NCBI GenBank assembly: GCA_018710985.1
Contig: DVIV01000052.1
Span: forward strand, 1-64,000
DNA length: 64,000 nucleotides
Direction of reading: 5' to 3'
DNA from: Candidatus Limiplasma pullicola
Lineage (GTDB): Bacteria > Bacillota > Clostridia > Christensenellales > Aristaeellaceae
Shown here: piece by piece, positions 50,316 to 57,885 of the stretch
Numbering within the stretch: position 1 is the first letter of the stretch
Layout of the letters: each line of letters opens with the position of its first letter
Notes under the pieces: model-generated
What the model was told of the DNA's origin: nothing
Database searches by the model: none
What the model saw: the letters and a program-made list of their open reading frames with translations, nothing else
Program-made: the position numbers and the translations under genes

Positions 50316-50351
50316 GCGCCCGGCCTCCCGCTTGCGCGGGAAGCCGGGCGC
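50316..50351 (-). terminator. Strong hairpin after the YlmC gene
   Basis: 16-bp stem (GCGCCCGGCTTCCCGC / GCGGGAGGCCGGGCGC, one mismatch) with a four-base loop, then ATTGCTTTTC on the minus strand. The T-rich stretch is also the -35 of the next operon. Confidence 0.7.
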
Positions 50352-50369
50352 ATACGCACATCGGGACGC

Positions 50370-50642
50370 CTATTCCCAGTGGGTCCCGTCCTGGCGGCAG
50401 GCGCAGCTGCATTTGGTGGACACCAGAATCACGTCGTCCCCGATGCGCTGGATGTCCTCCCAGGGGATGACCAGGCCGCATTTTTCGCCGCGCAGGCTTT
50501 GAAGGAACGAGGTTTCCGCCGGCACCACCAGAGCGGTCACGCGGCTGTCCGCCGTGCAGAACTCAATATCCATCACCCGGCCCAGACGCTTGCCGTCATG
50601 CACGTCGATCACCTCTTTGGTGCGAAGCTCCGCCAGCGTCAC
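50370..50642 (-). CDS. YlmC/YmxH-family PRC-barrel sporulation protein
   Basis: A 90-residue PRC-barrel protein: TLAELRTKEVIDVHDGKRLG, RVMDIEFCTADSRVTALVVP, GLVIPWEDIQRIGDDVILVS. These small proteins occur in spore-forming Firmicutes and are linked to sporulation, with no known activity. A CSCAC cluster in the C-terminal tail (STKCSCACRQDG) is an addition that might bind metal. Start is GTG at 50642 behind AAGGAGG. Single gene, divergent from walJ. Confidence 0.85.
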   Translation of the reverse strand: MTLAELRTKEVIDVHDGKRLGRVMDIEFCTADSRVTALVVPAETSFLQSLRGEKCGLVIPWEDIQRIGDDVILVSTKCSCACRQDGTHWE

Positions 50643-50749
50643 GCCCGTTCCTCCTTGTCGTTTTTTTGCGGGGGAGTGGAACAAGGATATGCCGCCCGGC
50701 GCCGCCGCATGCAGGAAGGAAGGCCCCCCTTTCCCTCATGCGCGAAAAA

Positions 50750-50758
50750 TGGTACAAT
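50750..50758 (+). promoter_or_regulatory. Extended -10 promoter of the walJ/rlmH operon
   Basis: TGGTACAAT (50750-50758), 54 bases before the TTG start; -35 weak. Confidence 0.5.
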
Positions 50759-50811
50759 AGGACCCGCGCGGGGACTGCCCCGCCCGACATCCAAGCAAGG
50801 AGCCTTTCGCT

Positions 50812-51609
50812 TTGATTACCTTCTGCACCCTTTTCAGCGGTTCCAGCGGGAACGCCGTCTACTTCGCCACCGACCGGGGCGCGCTGCTGGTGGACTGCGG
50901 CATGAGCGGCCGTCAGGTGCTGGACGCGCTGTGCGCCGCGGGTCTGGACCCGGCGGGCCTCAAAGCGCTGCTCATCACCCATGAGCACAGCGACCACGTC
51001 AAGGGCGTGGGCGTGCTCTCCCGCCGGCTGGGCCTGCCCGTCTATGCCACCGAAGGCACCTGGGAGGGCATGGACGGCGCCGTGGGCGAGCTGGCGCCGG
51101 AGCGCCGCATCGTCATCCGCGCGGGTGAGAGCTTTTTCCTCAACGATCTGGAGATCGCTCCCTTCTCCATCCCGCATGACGCGGCCGACCCCGTGGGATA
51201 CCGCATCTTTGCGCGGGACCATAGCGTGGCCGTGGCCACGGACCTGGGCTACTTTTCCCAGGAGGTGCGCGACGCCGTGACCGGCGCGGACCTGGTGCTG
51301 CTGGAAAGCAACCATGACCCCGACCTGCTCCGGCACAACCCGCACTACCCCCAGCGGCTCAAGACGCGCATCCTTGGCAAAAAGGGCCATCTGAGCAATC
51401 AGAGCGGCGCGGAGGCCGCCGTCTGTCTGGCGGAAAGCGGTACCCGTCACCTGCTGCTGGGCCATCTGAGCAGCGAGAATAACACGCCCGACCTGGCCTA
51501 CCGCACCACGCACGCCGCCCTGACGGATGCGGGCGCGCGGGTGGGGTGCGACGTGACGCTTCATGTGGCGGCGCGTTACCGGGCAAGCTATCTCTACACC
51601 ATGGCATAG
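50812..51609 (+). CDS. walJ: MBL-fold hydrolase of the WalJ/YycJ type
   Basis: A 265-residue metallo-beta-lactamase-fold exonuclease-like protein. Motifs: TLFSGSSGNAVYFATDRGAL, LLVDCGMSGRQVL, the zinc motif LITHEHSDHVKGVGVLSRRL, IPHDAADPVGYRI, ATDLGYFSQEV and LESNHDPDLL. In Bacillus, YycJ (WalJ) is a nuclease linked to mismatch repair and cell-wall signalling, and lies near rlmH, as here. The start is TTG (50812) nine bases after AAGGAG. The C-terminal SNQSGAEAAVCLAESGTRHL is typical. Confidence 0.92.
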   Translation: MITFCTLFSGSSGNAVYFATDRGALLVDCGMSGRQVLDALCAAGLDPAGLKALLITHEHSDHVKGVGVLSRRLGLPVYATEGTWEGMDGAVGELAPERRIVIRAGESFFLNDLEIAPFSIPHDAADPVGYRIFARDHSVAVATDLGYFSQEVRDAVTGADLVLLESNHDPDLLRHNPHYPQRLKTRILGKKGHLSNQSGAEAAVCLAESGTRHLLLGHLSSENNTPDLAYRTTHAALTDAGARVGCDVTLHVAARYRASYLYTMA

Positions 51610-51620
51610 GAGGGCGCGCA

Positions 51621-51893
51621 ATGCAGCTGAGGCTGATGGATGAAGTGATGGACCTGGGGCCGCGCGGCGTGGCGCTTTTGTGCGCCGCGGAGGATGCGGG
51701 CGCGCTTCGGTCCGGCGTGCGCATCGTGGATGCGCGGGGCCACGAGCACGCGGTCTCCGCCGTGACCCTGCAGGACGGCCTGTGTACGCTTCACCTGCCG
51801 CAGGGCGAGGCCGCCTATTTTGAGCGGCTGTTCCGCGACGTGCGGGTGGATGCGACGCTCTTTACCATCGTGGAGGATACGCCATGCCCGTAA
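51621..51893 (+). CDS. Unknown 90-residue protein between walJ and rlmH
   Basis: No family recognised. MQLRLMDEVMDLGPRGVALL starts a predicted alpha/beta mix: RSGVRIVDARGHEHAVSAVT and LCTLHLPQGEAAYFERLFRD suggest a small beta-rich domain followed by a helix and strand. The ATG at 51621 follows GGAGGG, 11 bases after walJ; the last ten bases overlap rlmH. The tight packing argues for a real gene with a role near WalJ or RlmH. Confidence 0.65.
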   Translation: MQLRLMDEVMDLGPRGVALLCAAEDAGALRSGVRIVDARGHEHAVSAVTLQDGLCTLHLPQGEAAYFERLFRDVRVDATLFTIVEDTPCP

Positions 51894-52363
51894 CCGTCAT
51901 CTGTGTGGGCAAGCTGCGCGAGCGCTTCTTTGCCGATGCCGCCGCCGAGTATCTCAAGCGCCTGCGCCGGCTGATGCCCGTGACCGTGGTCGAGGTGCCC
52001 GACGAGCCGGAGCCTGCCCAGCCCGGCGAGGCGCAAAACGAGATGGCGCTGCGCCGCGAGGGCGAGCGCATCCTGGCGCGCCTTTCGGACCGGGACCATG
52101 TGATTGCCCTGTGCGTGGACGCCAGGCAATACGAAAGCCCTGAGCTGGCCGCCCGGCTGGACGGCCTGTTCACTCAGGGCAAAAGCCATATCGTCTTTGT
52201 GATTGGAGGCTCGCTGGGCCTGCACCCGTCGGTGCTCCGGCGCGCCGACGAGCGCATGAGCATGAGCCGCATGACCTTTCCCCACCAGCTGGCCCGGGTG
52301 ATGCTGCTGGAGCAGCTCTTCCGCGCGGCCAAGATCAACGCCGGGGAGCGGTATCACAAGTAG
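51884..52363 (+). CDS. rlmH: 23S rRNA (pseudouridine1915-N3)-methyltransferase
   Basis: A 159-residue SPOUT methyltransferase modifying the ribosome at the subunit interface. Motifs: MPVTVICVGKLRERFFADAA at the start, DRDHVIALCVDARQYESPEL, the knot VFVIGGSLGLHPSVLRRADE, and the end MSMSRMTFPHQLARVMLLEQ followed by LFRAAKINAGERYHK. Full length. Translationally coupled to the gene before. Ends one base before the convergent ABC permease gene. Confidence 0.97.
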   Translation: MPVTVICVGKLRERFFADAAAEYLKRLRRLMPVTVVEVPDEPEPAQPGEAQNEMALRREGERILARLSDRDHVIALCVDARQYESPELAARLDGLFTQGKSHIVFVIGGSLGLHPSVLRRADERMSMSRMTFPHQLARVMLLEQLFRAAKINAGERYHK

Positions 52364-52990
52364 CTACACATCCCGCATCGGCAACTGCCGGGCCGCGATG
52401 ATCCACGAGATCCCGTAGCACAGCGCGCTGAGGGCCGCGCCCATGCCCAGCACGGCGCGCATGTGCAGCTTTACATCCATCACCTGCCGCAGCGCAAAAA
52501 TGCCGCCTGCAAACAGGGCCGATACCAGGATATCGCACAGGATGATGCCGGCCAGGCTTTTTTCCGCCGTGAGCACAAACGTGCAGGGCAGGTTCACGCT
52601 GCCCGTCATCAGGCAGACGATTACGGCCGTGCTGGCGTACAGATAGAGCTCCTCCGGGTCGGGCGCGCGGCCCAGCGCCGCCGCAATCCCTCCCACCGCA
52701 AGCCCCAGCGCCATACCCAGCGCGCACAGGAGCAGATACAGCACGTATTTTTCAGAAACCACCGTGCTCCGGGGAAGGGGCAGCGTCGCCGAAAAACGGT
52801 CCCACTGGCTGCTTCGGTCGCTCTGGACGGTCATCGCGCCCTGAAAGCTGATTGTGGCGCCCGCCACCACGATCAGCACCCACGGCGAGGTCAGAAACGC
52901 AAGCCCCGCGCCCACCGCGACAAAGGTCAAAAGCAGAATCACCATCCCGTCCCGGATGAGGTAATAGTCCTTGAGCAACAGGCCCTTCAT
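52364..52990 (-). CDS. ABC-2-type transporter permease
   Basis: A 208-residue membrane protein with six predicted helices, starting MKGLLLKDYYLIRDGMVILL as in small ABC-2 permeases of the YtrC/EcsB kind. SDRSSQWDRFSATLPLPRST is the conserved cytoplasmic loop. Overlaps the ATPase gene by four bases. Part of a GntR-ATPase-permease operon; such systems respond to cell-wall antibiotics or export peptides in clostridia. Confidence 0.85.
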   Translation of the reverse strand: MKGLLLKDYYLIRDGMVILLLTFVAVGAGLAFLTSPWVLIVVAGATISFQGAMTVQSDRSSQWDRFSATLPLPRSTVVSEKYVLYLLLCALGMALGLAVGGIAAALGRAPDPEELYLYASTAVIVCLMTGSVNLPCTFVLTAEKSLAGIILCDILVSALFAGGIFALRQVMDVKLHMRAVLGMGAALSALCYGISWIIAARQLPMRDV

Positions 52991-53847
52991 GGCTTTTCCC
53001 CCCTGATGTGCATGAGCATGATTTCGTCGATGGTGGCGGGGTCGATCAGCGCGTCGGGGTATTTTTTGCGCGCCGCGTCCCGGTCAGAAAGCAGCACCTC
53101 GCATTCGTAGTCCTGCCGCCGCCAGGCCACGATGTCCGCCGGGTCCAGGGTGCGAAGGCGCTCGGCGCCGCAGCGCAGCATGCCCCAGCCGTAGCGCAGC
53201 TCGTCCTTGGGCTTTTCAAACACCACCCGCCCCTGATGCAGGAACACGATATAGTCCGCCACTTTCTCCAGGTCGCTGGTGATGTGGGAGGAGATCAGCA
53301 CGGCGTTTTGCTCGTCCTGCACAAACTCCCACAGCAGGTCCAGAATATCGTCTCTCACCACCGGGTCCAGCCCGCTGGTGGGCTCGTCCAGCACCAGAAG
53401 CCTTGACCCGTGCGAAAGCGCCGTGACGATGGACAGCTTCGTGCGCGTGCCCTTGGACATCTCGCTCAGCTTCTGGTCCTGCGGCACCCCCAGCCGCTCC
53501 AGCAGCGCGGCATACCTGGGTTCGTCCCAGGAGGGATAGATGCGCTTGAGGACGCGCCCCAGCTTCGCGGGCGATAGCACGTCGGGAAAGTTGTTCCCGT
53601 CAAACACCACGCCCACCTGCCCGAGCGTTTCCGCGTCCGGCGTCTCCTTTCCCAGCACGCTCACCGTACCCGCGTCCTTTTTCACCAGGCCCAGCGCCGC
53701 GCTGATCAGCGTGCTCTTGCCCGCGCCGTTTTCGCCGATCAGCCCCACAACCGTGCCGCGCGGCACATGCAGGGTTACGTTCTCCAGATGGAAGCGGGGA
53801 TACGCTTTGCAAAGCCCCTGCACCGTCAACGCCATTTCCGTCATCAT
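52987..53847 (-). CDS. ABC transporter ATP-binding protein (YtrB-like)
   Basis: A 286-residue ABC ATPase. Walker A is VGLIGENGAGKSTLISAALG, signature region LSEMSKGTRTKLSIVTALSH (an unusual MSKGTRTK in place of LSGGQ), Walker B LLVLDEPTSGLDPVVRDDIL and the switch His in VLISSHITSDLEK. The C-terminal part (about 215-280) is an extension typical for YtrB-like subunits. ATG 53847 overlaps the GntR stop (ATGA). Confidence 0.92.
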   Translation of the reverse strand: MMTEMALTVQGLCKAYPRFHLENVTLHVPRGTVVGLIGENGAGKSTLISAALGLVKKDAGTVSVLGKETPDAETLGQVGVVFDGNNFPDVLSPAKLGRVLKRIYPSWDEPRYAALLERLGVPQDQKLSEMSKGTRTKLSIVTALSHGSRLLVLDEPTSGLDPVVRDDILDLLWEFVQDEQNAVLISSHITSDLEKVADYIVFLHQGRVVFEKPKDELRYGWGMLRCGAERLRTLDPADIVAWRRQDYECEVLLSDRDAARKKYPDALIDPATIDEIMLMHIRGEKP

Positions 53848-54221
53848 GGTCCCTCCTGATAAAACAGTGTGAGCAGCTCCACCAGCTTTTCGAGCGAAAT
53901 GCCGCTCTGCCGGCCGATGCCGGCCGCCGCCTCCAGATGGGCCTCCGCTTGGCGCTGCCGCTCCTCCTGATAAAAGTCCCGGTTGCGGGCCGATACGAAG
54001 CTTCCGCGCCCCACCGTGGTTTCGATGAAACCGTCGCGCTGCAAATCCTCATACGCCTTTTGCACCGTAATGACGCTCACGTGAAGTGATTTTGCCAGCG
54101 CCCGCATGGAAGGGATGGGGTCCCCGGTATGGAGCGTCCCCGACATAATCATCGCCTTGATCTGCGAGGTGATCTGCTCGTAGATGGGCATGTTGGTATT
54201 GCTGCTGATGATGATGTCCAC
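53844..54221 (-). CDS. GntR-family regulator, YtrA subfamily
   Basis: A 125-residue repressor: winged helix MPIYEQITSQIKAMIMSGTL, IPSMRALAKSLHVSVITVQK, GFIETTVGRGSFV, then a short dimerisation tail of about 45 residues, as in YtrA. Start is GTG at 54221, eight bases after AAAGGAGG; upstream in-frame codons overlap the operator and promoter and are unlikely to be translated. It probably represses its own operon through the 14-bp inverted repeat at 54238-54272. Confidence 0.93.
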   Translation of the reverse strand: MDIIISSNTNMPIYEQITSQIKAMIMSGTLHTGDPIPSMRALAKSLHVSVITVQKAYEDLQRDGFIETTVGRGSFVSARNRDFYQEERQRQAEAHLEAAAGIGRQSGISLEKLVELLTLFYQEGP

Positions 54222-54237
54222 GCCGCGCCTCCTTTGT

Positions 54238-54272
54238 GCTATAGTGTACTTATTGAACAAGTACACTATAGC
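54238..54272. promoter_or_regulatory. Operator: perfect 14-bp inverted repeat of the GntR operon
   Basis: GCTATAGTGTACTT and AAGTACACTATAGC (54238-54251 and 54259-54272) with a seven-base centre. The right arm covers the -10 hexamer of the operon promoter. The GTGTACT..AGTACAC core fits YtrA-type GntR sites. Confidence 0.85.
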
Positions 54273-54293
54273 ACGGTAATATCCCTCCGTCAA
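54265..54293 (-). promoter_or_regulatory. Promoter of the GntR/ABC operon
   Basis: Minus strand: TTGACG (54293-54288), 17-base spacer, TATAGT (54270-54265); the -10 sits inside the operator. Confidence 0.82.
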
Positions 54294-54334
54294 GCCCCGT
54301 TGATACATCCGATTAGTTTTATACACCAAACTAC

Positions 54335-54363
54335 TTGTATAAATAAGCTGATTTTGTTATAAT
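54335..54363 (+). promoter_or_regulatory. Promoter of the second FMN/FAD reductase gene
   Basis: TTGTAT (54335-54340), 17-base spacer, TATAAT (54358-54363), in an AT-rich stretch 73 bases before the start. Confidence 0.75.
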
Positions 54364-54435
54364 TTTATCAAGGATGAAGACCGGCTGCCGACCGGCCTTT
54401 CTTCCCCAAAGCAAGACGGATTAGGAGGAAGTTCC

Positions 54436-56319
54436 ATGAGAAAAGTACTCGTATGCCTGCTGACGCTGGCGCTGGTCTTCGGCTGCGTGAGCGTACAGGC
54501 GGAGGGTGTGTTGACGCCTGGCACCTACACCTCGACCATGACCGCCATGCATGGACCCATGACGGTGGAAGTGACCGTGACCGACAGCGCCATCACCTCT
54601 GTTGATGTGGTCGATCAGGTGGAAACCCCCGGCGTAACCGACCCCGTATTTGAGAAAATTCCCGCCGCGATCGTGGAGAACCAGACCACGGCCGTGGATA
54701 CCATCACCGGTGCCACCGTGTCCAGCCGTGTGCTGATCGCGGCTGTGCAGGATTGCCTCAAGCAGGCCGGCGATACCGAGGGCGCCTTCAGCAAGGAGCT
54801 TGAAAAGGCCCCCGCTGAGGATGTCACCATGACGGCCGACGTCATCATCGTCGGCGGCGGTGGCGCGGGTCTGGCCGCGGCCGTGAGCGCATCCGACGAA
54901 GGCGCATCCGTCATCCTGATTGAAAAGACCGGCTTCCTGGGCGGCAACTCCATCGTTGCCGGCGGCATCTACAACGCGCCCGACCCCGACCTGCAGGACT
55001 ACGCCGAGATCTCCGGCGACCAGGATTCGCTGGTGGAGGACGCGCTGGCCGAGGAACCTGTCAGCGAGGAGCATGCCGAGCTGCAGGAAGCCGTCCGTCT
55101 GGAGTTTGAAGCCTACAAGAAAACCGACAAGACCCTCTTTGACAGCGCCAACTGGTTTGCCCTGCAGACCTGGAACGGCGGCGACAAGATCGCCGATCTG
55201 GACCTGGTCAAGGTGCTCACCGCCGGCGCCTACCCCGCGCTGGAGTGGCTGGAGAGCATGGGCATGGAGTTCAACGACTTCGTGACTCTGGGCGGCGGCT
55301 CCCTCTATCCGCGTACCCACGGCGCCACCACCCCCAACGGCACGGGCTATATCAAGGCCTTCACCAATACCCTCGACGGCCGTGACAACGTGCAGATCAT
55401 CATGGACACCACCGGTAAGAGCCTCATTACCGACGGCGACAAGGTGGTTGGCGTGAACGCTGTCGGCCGGGACGGCAACGCCGTGACCCTCATGGCCAAC
55501 AAGGGCGTCATCCTGGCGACCGGCGGCTTCGCGGGCAACGTGGAGCTGCGCCAGAAGTACTGCGAGGGCGAAAAGTGGCCCGACCTCGGACCCTCGCTGA
55601 CCACCTCCAACATGCCCGGCGTCACCGGCGACGGCATCTTCATGGCCGAGGCCGTGGGCGCGGAGCTGGTGGATATGGACCAGATCCAGCTGCTGCCCTT
55701 CTGCAACCCGCAGACCGGCGCCACCTTCGACATCACCTCCGCGAACTGCTTCATCAACAAGAACGGCGAGCGCTTCGTGCGCGAGGACGGCCGCCGCGAC
55801 GAGATGGCGAAGGCCATGATCGCCCAGCCCGACGGTCTGGTGTACTACATCTTCAGCTGCGAGGACCCCAACGAGGTGTACAGCCTGGGCAAGCAGACCC
55901 TGCAGTACTACCTGGACAACAACCTCTACGGCTACATGATCGACACCTCTCTGGAGGGGCTGGCCGAGCAGATGGGCGTGCCCGCCGATACGCTGGCCGA
56001 GACGGTTGAGGCGTTCAACGCCCACACCAAGGCTGGCGACGTGGACGAGTTCGGCCGCACGAGCTGGGCCGAGACGATCGAAGGCCCGTACTACGTGGCT
56101 TATCAGCGCAAGCCCGCCGTGCACCACACCATGGGCGGCGTGCGCATCGACACCGAGACCCACGCGCTGCGCGCCGACGGCTCCATCATCGAGGGCCTCT
56201 ACTGCGCCGGTGAAATCGTGGGCGGCATCCACGGCGGCAACCGCCTGGGCGGAAACGCGATCGTGGACTTCTGCGTGTTTGGCCGTCTGGCCGGCACCCA
56301 TGCCGCGACGGACAACTGA
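54436..56319 (+). CDS. Secreted FMN-binding/FAD-dependent reductase with one FMN_bind domain
   Basis: A 627-residue exported flavoprotein. The signal peptide (MRKVLVCLLTLALVFGCVSV) ends at VQA|EG; a VFGC sequence could be a weak lipobox. One FMN_bind domain (25-110) carries DTITGAT with the flavinylation Thr at 94. The FAD_binding_2 domain begins VIIVGGGGAGLAAAVSASDE (about 137) and has GVILATGGFAGNVELRQKYC, HTMGGVRIDTETHALRADGS and the end GEIVGGIHGGNRLGGNAIVD. This is the standard one-FMN fumarate/urocanate reductase-like build, unlike the two-FMN protein at 6224. The conserved Arg/His pattern FVREDGRRDEMAKAMI near 455 lies at the substrate site; substrate unknown. Single-gene unit with terminator. 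Confidence 0.9.
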   Translation: MRKVLVCLLTLALVFGCVSVQAEGVLTPGTYTSTMTAMHGPMTVEVTVTDSAITSVDVVDQVETPGVTDPVFEKIPAAIVENQTTAVDTITGATVSSRVLIAAVQDCLKQAGDTEGAFSKELEKAPAEDVTMTADVIIVGGGGAGLAAAVSASDEGASVILIEKTGFLGGNSIVAGGIYNAPDPDLQDYAEISGDQDSLVEDALAEEPVSEEHAELQEAVRLEFEAYKKTDKTLFDSANWFALQTWNGGDKIADLDLVKVLTAGAYPALEWLESMGMEFNDFVTLGGGSLYPRTHGATTPNGTGYIKAFTNTLDGRDNVQIIMDTTGKSLITDGDKVVGVNAVGRDGNAVTLMANKGVILATGGFAGNVELRQKYCEGEKWPDLGPSLTTSNMPGVTGDGIFMAEAVGAELVDMDQIQLLPFCNPQTGATFDITSANCFINKNGERFVREDGRRDEMAKAMIAQPDGLVYYIFSCEDPNEVYSLGKQTLQYYLDNNLYGYMIDTSLEGLAEQMGVPADTLAETVEAFNAHTKAGDVDEFGRTSWAETIEGPYYVAYQRKPAVHHTMGGVRIDTETHALRADGSIIEGLYCAGEIVGGIHGGNRLGGNAIVDFCVFGRLAGTHAATDN

Positions 56320-56365
56320 GCCTGGCCGTTTGAGCAAAACGTAATTCCCAAAACATAAGCAAAGG

Positions 56366-56401
56366 CCCTTCCGTGGTATCGGCAGCCACGGAAGGGTTTT
56401 T
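56366..56401 (+). terminator. Intrinsic terminator after the second reductase gene
   Basis: 11-bp perfect stem CCCTTCCGTGG / CCACGGAAGGG, nine-base loop, then TTTTTG. Confidence 0.92.
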
Positions 56402-56462
56402 GCATAGGACCTGACCAGTGGTCAAATCAAAAAGCATCACCTCAGAACAAAGCGGCAAGCGG

Positions 56463-57248
56463 TCAACGCTCTCCTTCCCCGTTTTCAGACTGCCGGCAGG
56501 CGTCCAGAAATTCAAGCGCCGCCTCCGCCGCCTCCGCCGCGTTGGTAAGGAGAGCCGGATGCCCGCCCTGTCTCATCATGTGGACAGACGCGCCGGGCAT
56601 CCGGGCGGCCATGGCCCGGTACTCCTCCTCAAGGTTTTTCCGGCACATGCGGTCCTCCCTGCTTCCCATCAGCAAAACGGGCGCCTGGATCTCCTCCAGC
56701 GGCCTGTGAAAGAGCGGTCGCCCCTCCCGCGCGCACCGGGTCAGCGCCTCGGTATCGAGCGCGACGACCTTTTCCCAGTCCTCGCCCTGACACCATTCGT
56801 AAAAGGCCCTCGCGTTCGCGTCCGCCTTGGCGGCTTCCCGCTCCGCCGCCAGTTCCTCCGCAAAGCCGTCGTGCAGCGTGCGCCCGTCAAAGCTGTCCGC
56901 AACCACGGCGCATACCAGCTCCGGACATTCCAGCGCCGCGTTCAGGGCCGCCCACGCGCCGCCGCTGGTCCCCACCAGACAGGCTTTGCCGCAGTTGAGA
57001 TGCCGGATGAGCGCGATGGCCTGCCGTCCTTCATCCTGCCACAGGTCGGTTGGAAACGCCTCCACCCTGTCGGACTGCCCGTTGCCCAGAAAATCCGGAC
57101 AGATGCACCGATACCGCCCGCTGTAGAGCGCAAGGATGGGCAAAAACAGCTTTGAGGAAGCCGTGTTGCCGTGCAGGAAAATGAGCGGCGTCCCCTGGCC
57201 GCATTCCTCATAGAAAACGGATTTTCCCTGATACGAAAAACAGGCCAT
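56463..57248 (-). CDS. Alpha/beta-fold hydrolase
   Basis: A 261-residue serine hydrolase. The oxyanion segment is PLIFLHGNTASSKLFLPIL; the nucleophile elbow LVGTSGGAWAALNAAL (Ser); acid in VLLMGSREDRMCRK; His in MMRQGGHPALLTNAAEAAE. The cap (about 120-190) is small. Such proteins cleave esters or act on small acyl compounds; no substrate can be given. The gene is followed, on its 5' side, by the frameshifted methyltransferase in the same direction, 41 bases apart. Confidence 0.88.
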   Translation of the reverse strand: MACFSYQGKSVFYEECGQGTPLIFLHGNTASSKLFLPILALYSGRYRCICPDFLGNGQSDRVEAFPTDLWQDEGRQAIALIRHLNCGKACLVGTSGGAWAALNAALECPELVCAVVADSFDGRTLHDGFAEELAAEREAAKADANARAFYEWCQGEDWEKVVALDTEALTRCAREGRPLFHRPLEEIQAPVLLMGSREDRMCRKNLEEEYRAMAARMPGASVHMMRQGGHPALLTNAAEAAEAALEFLDACRQSENGEGER

Positions 57249-57289
57249 TCCCCTTGCCTCCTTCGTCAGCGCAAATACCGCAGGGGCCC

Positions 57290-57812
57290 TTACAGATACC
57301 GATGGACGCTACGCATATAGCGCGCATAGTCATCCCCAAACGTCTCCAGACACCAGCGCTCCTCCGCGAGCACCATCCAGTGGGCGGCAACTTGGAAGAT
57401 CAGCACCACGCCCAGCAGCACAGGCGACCGCACCAGCAGCGCCATGCCCACAAAGCACACGAAATACCCCACATACATCGGATGGCGGGAGAGTCGGTAC
57501 ACGCCGTTGGTGTTCAGCCCCCTGCCGTCGGGCGCATAGAACGCGACCATGGCGGCGGTACACAGGCCCAGCCCCCCCGGCATAGCACACGCCCCCCGCA
57601 AGGGAGGTCCATGTGCCGTCCCACCGCACCGTCAGAAACCCCAGGCAAACGAAGATCGCCACTGTCGCGGCCTGATACACCGCATAGGCGATCTTCTCGC
57701 CGCCCCGCATGGGCGCAAAGCGCGCAGCGCGCCGTAGCGCCTTCCGCCCCAGCGCAAGCGGCAGAAGGAACCGCACCGCCAGGAAGGGAAGCATCAGCCA
57801 AAGCCCGTTCAT
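57290..57812 (-). pseudogene. Isoprenylcysteine/phospholipid methyltransferase-like gene with a frameshift in a G7 tract
   Basis: Two reading frames together encode one ICMT/PEMT-type membrane methyltransferase of about 173 residues. The N-terminal frame (from ATG 57812) gives four hydrophobic segments up to SLAGGVCYAGG; the C-terminal frame resumes at GLGLCTAAMVAFYAPDGRGL and carries the family core YRLSRHPMYVGYFVCFVGMA, AEERWCLETFGDDYARYMR. The break lies in seven consecutive G residues (minus strand; C at 57572-57578). Removing one G restores the frame. It is either a pseudogene, a phase-variable gene or an assembly error. An ATG in the C-frame could start a 97-103-residue fragment. Confidence 0.8.
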
Positions 57813-57845
57813 TTCATCCTCCTCTGCGCAGGGGCAGCCCCCCGC

Positions 57846-57879
57846 AAAAAACGTGCGCGGCCCGTCCGGTCGCGCACGT
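57846..57879 (-). terminator. Intrinsic terminator after dapL
   Basis: Minus strand: 9-bp stem ACGTGCGCG / CGCGCACGT followed by TTTTTGCG. Confidence 0.85.
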
Positions 57880-57885
57880 GCTCAA

